Origin: Gluconobacter potus
GTDB lineage: Bacteria > Pseudomonadota > Alphaproteobacteria > Acetobacterales > Acetobacteraceae
Length of the DNA: 64,000 bases
Assembly (NCBI RefSeq): GCF_015244705.1
Contig: NZ_JABCQF010000006.1
Location: forward strand, 1-64,000
Direction: 5' to 3'
Shown: positions 60,954 through 64,000 of the stretch, one piece after another
Position numbering within the stretch: the stretch's first letter is position 1
Layout: every line of letters starts with the position of its first letter
Translations under genes and position numbers: made by a program
Notes under the pieces: model-generated
What the model saw: only the letters and a program-made list of their open reading frames with translations
Told to the model about the DNA's origin: nothing
Databases searched by the model: none

Positions 60954-63095
60954 ATGCTCCCCTTTTTCAGCGCCCGCGCAGACGGTGCACCTCACGTGCG
61001 CCCGTACCTGGCGGCCATCATTTTGACCCTGAGCGCCTTTTCAGGGGCGTCTGCTCAGGAAACCCTGCCCCAGCCGGACTCCGTCGAAGCCGGCAAAGCC
61101 GAACATCTGACCGTCAATGGTGTGCGCCAGCCCCGGACAACCAGCGCGGATACGGCGCATCTTCTGGACCATGCACTGGGCTACAGCACCTATTCCGCAG
61201 GGGGTGTTTCCGCCCTGCCCGTCCTGAACGGCATGGCCGATGACCGGGTGGCCACACTCGTGGACGGGATGCGGATTGATGCGGCCTGCCCGAATCACAT
61301 GAACCCGGCCATGTCCTATGTCGATCCGGACAGCGTGTCCCGCGCCGTGGCGATTGCGGGCATCACGCCCGTCAGTCTGGGCGGGGACAGCATCGGCGGC
61401 ACCGTGGAGATCGAGCGGAAAGACCCGCTCTTTGCGAAAGCGGGCAACATCCTCGTGACCGGACATGTGCGTGGCGACTATCGCAGCAATGGCGGCGGCT
61501 CCGGTGCTTCCGGGTCCCTGACCGTCGCCAATGACATGTTCAGTCTGCGCTATACGGCGTCCTATTCCCATGCCAGCGACTATCAGGCCGGCGGAAACGG
61601 ACAGCATGTGCGGTCCACGGATTACCTGAGCTTCAACCATGCGGTGACGCTGGGTGTGAAGAAGGCCAATCATCTGCTGGCCCTGACGTTCGGTCAGCAG
61701 GACATCCCGTATGAAGGCTTTCCCAACCAGTACATGGACATGACGAACAACCGTTCGACCTTCGTGAACGGCAAGTACAAGGGCGACTTCAACTGGGGCA
61801 CGCTGGATGTGCGCGGGTCGTGGCAGCGGGTGACACATGTCATGGACATGCTGTCGGACAAGGGCGGTCACAGTGCCACCACGGGTATGCCGATGAACAC
61901 GGATGCGCGGACGGCGGCTTATGCGATCAAGGCGACCATTCCGCTCGGGCTGAAGCATACGCTGAAGCTGGGCAGTTCCTTCGATCATAACGGGCTGAAC
62001 GACTGGTGGCCGCCTTTGCAGGGCAGCACGATGATGGGGCCTGGCACCTATCACAACATCAATAACGGCCATCGGGACCGGCTGGGCCATTTCGTGGAAT
62101 GGGATGCGCAGTGGCTGCCACGCTTTTCCACGCAGCTCGGGTTCCGCAATGACGTCGTGATGATGAATACGGGGAAGGTTGCCCCCTATTCCTGGAGCAG
62201 CATGATGTCGATGACGGATGCTGCCGCAGCCGAGACATTCAACAAGGCGTCACGCGGCCGGACGGACGTCAATTTCGATGTCACGGCAACGGGGCGATGG
62301 AAGCCGCTGGACAGCCTGTCCATTGAAGGTGGCTATGCCCGCAAGACGCGCTCGCCGAACCTGTATGAGCGTTATGCCTGGGGCATGGGCAGCATGGCGA
62401 CGCGCATGATCGGCTGGTTTGGCGATGGCAACGGCTATGTGGGGAACCTGAACCTGTCGCCCGAAATCGCCAATACGGCCAGCGTGACGGTGGACTGGCA
62501 TGACCCCAACCCGATGCAGCGCTGGGACCTGAAAATCCAGCCGTTTTACACCTACACGCACAACTACATTAACGTCCGGCGCCTGGGCAGCTTCTCGAAC
62601 GGGCTGTCGATGCTGGGCTTCGTCAACCACAACGCCCAGAGCTACGGCATCAACGCCTCTGGGTCCGTACGTCTTTGGAACAGGCCGGCTTACGGACGGG
62701 GCGAGCTTGTCGGGAACATCAACTGGGTCCGCGGCGTGGATCTGGTGACGCATTCGGGCCTGTATCACCAGATGCCGGCGAATGGCGTGATCGGGCTGCA
62801 CGAGACGTACGAGAACTGGACGGGACGCGTCGAAGTAACGCTCGTAAAGTCCAAGGACACCGTGGACTGGCTGCGCAACGAGCCCCGCACGCCGGGCTAT
62901 GCGCTGCTGGGGCTTGGGGGGAGCTATCGCTGGCGGTATTTCACGCTCAATGCCGAACTGGCGAACGTGCTGAACCAGAGATACTACCTGCCGCTCGGCG
63001 GCCTCTCACTGGGTGACTATGACGCCACGGGTATTCTGGGGCCGTTGCCGGGAATGGGGCGGTCCTTCAACATGAACATGACCGCCTCATTCTGA
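60954..63095 (+). CDS. TonB-dependent receptor, copper-receptor (OprC/NosA-like)
   Basis: A 713-residue outer-membrane receptor. Signal peptide (AAIILTLSAFSGASAQ), a plug domain (LTVNGVRQPRTTSADTAHLL, DRVATLVDGMRI, GGDSIGGTVEI) and a beta-barrel ending in a C-terminal Phe (SFNMNMTASF). The plug holds Cys112-x3-Met116 (ACPNHMNPA) and the barrel His295-x-Met297 (THVMDML), the CxxxM-HxM arrangement of the OprC copper site with the same spacing. Methionine-rich surroundings fit. I chose the ATG at 60954 by RBS (GAGGAT); a GTG at 60909 is possible. Confidence 0.85.
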   Translation: MLPFFSARADGAPHVRPYLAAIILTLSAFSGASAQETLPQPDSVEAGKAEHLTVNGVRQPRTTSADTAHLLDHALGYSTYSAGGVSALPVLNGMADDRVATLVDGMRIDAACPNHMNPAMSYVDPDSVSRAVAIAGITPVSLGGDSIGGTVEIERKDPLFAKAGNILVTGHVRGDYRSNGGGSGASGSLTVANDMFSLRYTASYSHASDYQAGGNGQHVRSTDYLSFNHAVTLGVKKANHLLALTFGQQDIPYEGFPNQYMDMTNNRSTFVNGKYKGDFNWGTLDVRGSWQRVTHVMDMLSDKGGHSATTGMPMNTDARTAAYAIKATIPLGLKHTLKLGSSFDHNGLNDWWPPLQGSTMMGPGTYHNINNGHRDRLGHFVEWDAQWLPRFSTQLGFRNDVVMMNTGKVAPYSWSSMMSMTDAAAAETFNKASRGRTDVNFDVTATGRWKPLDSLSIEGGYARKTRSPNLYERYAWGMGSMATRMIGWFGDGNGYVGNLNLSPEIANTASVTVDWHDPNPMQRWDLKIQPFYTYTHNYINVRRLGSFSNGLSMLGFVNHNAQSYGINASGSVRLWNRPAYGRGELVGNINWVRGVDLVTHSGLYHQMPANGVIGLHETYENWTGRVEVTLVKSKDTVDWLRNEPRTPGYALLGLGGSYRWRYFTLNAELANVLNQRYYLPLGGLSLGDYDATGILGPLPGMGRSFNMNMTASF

Positions 63096-63125
63096 AAAGA
63101 CCGGGCCGGGAGAACCGGGAGCGCG

Positions 63126-64000
63126 TCAGACGCTCTCGGCAACCCAGTTCCGCTTCTTTGTCGCCAGACCGATGCCCGGGTTGAAGCAGTTGCAGGGATC
63201 GAGGCTGCGGTAATGCTCGACCATTTCCTCGGGCGCCTTGTAGAGATGGCCAACATTATGTTCGGCCGGATAGCGCGCACCACGGGCATCCAGGCCGGGG
63301 AGCATGTCGTGCTCCACCTGCATGGCGTTGTAGCCCTTCTTGATCACGTAATCCTGGTGCATCACGTGGCAGAAAAAGTGACCGTAATAGAGTTTGACGA
63401 TGATCCGGTCCTCGATTTCCTTGGGAAGGACCTCGAACCACTCACGGTCATTGCGGCGCAGGGCAACGTCGAGCGCCACGATGTCTTCAGCGGTTTTCGT
63501 ATGGACCGCACGGTAACGCACGGCGGCACCGGCTGCTGCGAAACGGTGTAGGAAGGCGCGTGTGCCTTCATCCGGCGTACATTCAAAGAAGGCGCCCCCC
63601 GTGCTTGAGGCCCACTGCTCCAGATAGGCACGGACGGGTGCGGTCATGTGGGCGGAGACCTTGAGCATCAGGTGATGCTCGAAACGGTCGCGGTAATCGC
63701 ACATGCGCTGGGGAAGCTGTTTTGGCAGGAAGCGACTGAGAAACTGCATCGCCAGATCGCTGAAATGATCAGACAGGAAGGGCAGGCGCTGCGCAAAAAC
63801 GTCAAACCTAGACTTCATGGAGAAGAACATCGGCAGGTATTTCGTGCCGAAATAGCGGATAACCGCGAAGGTATCCTTGCCGTATTTTTCGGCGATATTG
63901 AACGCATCGCGGTGCAGGTACTCACCGGCGATCGGCAGCTCGTCGAAATGGGTCAGAACATGGCGGCGGAGGTCTTCGAGGTCGGATGTGTTGTTCGTCC
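63126..64000 (-). CDS. dld: D-lactate dehydrogenase (FAD, quinone-dependent), 5' partial
   Basis: The C-terminal roughly 290 residues of a membrane-associated FAD D-lactate dehydrogenase. The frame continues off the right end. Visible from the edge are EYLHRDAFNIAEKYGKDTFA and KYLPMFFSMKSRFD, and later MCDYRDRFEHHLMLKVS, KLYYGHFFCHVMHQDYVIKK, ARYPAEHNVGHLYKAPEEMV and LDPCNCFNPGIGLATKK, all close to the Dld pattern. The N-terminal FAD-binding half is not in the window. It oxidises D-lactate and feeds electrons to quinone. Confidence 0.88.
   Translation of the reverse strand, partial: TNNTSDLEDLRRHVLTHFDELPIAGEYLHRDAFNIAEKYGKDTFAVIRYFGTKYLPMFFSMKSRFDVFAQRLPFLSDHFSDLAMQFLSRFLPKQLPQRMCDYRDRFEHHLMLKVSAHMTAPVRAYLEQWASSTGGAFFECTPDEGTRAFLHRFAAAGAAVRYRAVHTKTAEDIVALDVALRRNDREWFEVLPKEIEDRIIVKLYYGHFFCHVMHQDYVIKKGYNAMQVEHDMLPGLDARGARYPAEHNVGHLYKAPEEMVEHYRSLDPCNCFNPGIGLATKKRNWVAESV

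Overview
The window looks like chromosome of an acetic acid bacterium (Acetobacteraceae, most likely Gluconobacter or a close relative). The basis is moderately high GC, an F1-only atpHAGDC operon (usual in Alphaproteobacteria, where F0 lies elsewhere), and several secreted proteins of the Acetobacteraceae type. The genus is inferred from protein style, not from a search. Most of the window is core chromosome. No CRISPR array, insertion sequence, integrase or prophage was seen.

Layout. 1-110: the left edge carries a near-consensus promoter and leader reading out of the window on the minus strand, resembling an rRNA operon leader. 300-485: a long, highly base-paired segment that may be a structured RNA (6S-like). 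589-5503: F1 ATP synthase genes on the minus strand. 5832-7600: an exported cupin, tRNA-Gly, tRNA-Trp, secE and nusG. 7680-11464: a pqiABC lipid-transport operon, then tRNA-Thr. 11861-20986: an accessory ureide/oxalurate cluster with a ureidoglycine-glyoxylate aminotransferase (hpxJ), allantoate amidohydrolase (hpxK), LysR regulator, oxamate amidohydrolase (hpxW), dicarboxylate-type symporter, AtzE-like amidase (hpxY) and its tiny AtzG-like partner (hpxX); a hydroxypyruvate/glyoxylate reductase lies beside it. 21065-27175: a sugar-nucleotide epimerase-like protein, an isolated flgH, and a tonB-exbB-exbD-exbD-TPR operon.

27565-42352: prfB with its programmed frameshift, a class A penicillin-binding protein, hrcA, rph-rdgB, a cation/proton antiporter, a secreted amidohydrolase, an ABC exporter, nth, an unknown exported protein and comEC. 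42428-43737: two genes for Tat-type exported proteins (an NADP-binding reductase-like protein and a cupin). 43936-52166: a tightly packed gltX-pyrB-pyrC'(pseudo-dihydroorotase)-plsY-dprA-topA run. 52332-60313: an S41 protease, DUF1491, an OmpA-family porin, a lipoprotein, an exported unknown, parE and an EamA/RhtA-type exporter. 60417-63095: a His-rich DUF2946-type protein next to a TonB receptor with copper-receptor motifs. 63126-64000: the C-terminal part of a D-lactate dehydrogenase.

How parts may work together. The hpx-type genes form a plausible route from allantoate through ureidoglycine, oxalurate and oxamate to oxalate plus ammonia, with glyoxylate as amino acceptor. The TonB/ExbB/ExbD operon could energise the putative copper receptor encoded near the right end. 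DprA and ComEC are two parts of the DNA-uptake machinery. Most start codons were chosen by ribosome-binding site, signal peptide or family length; alternatives are noted where it matters.
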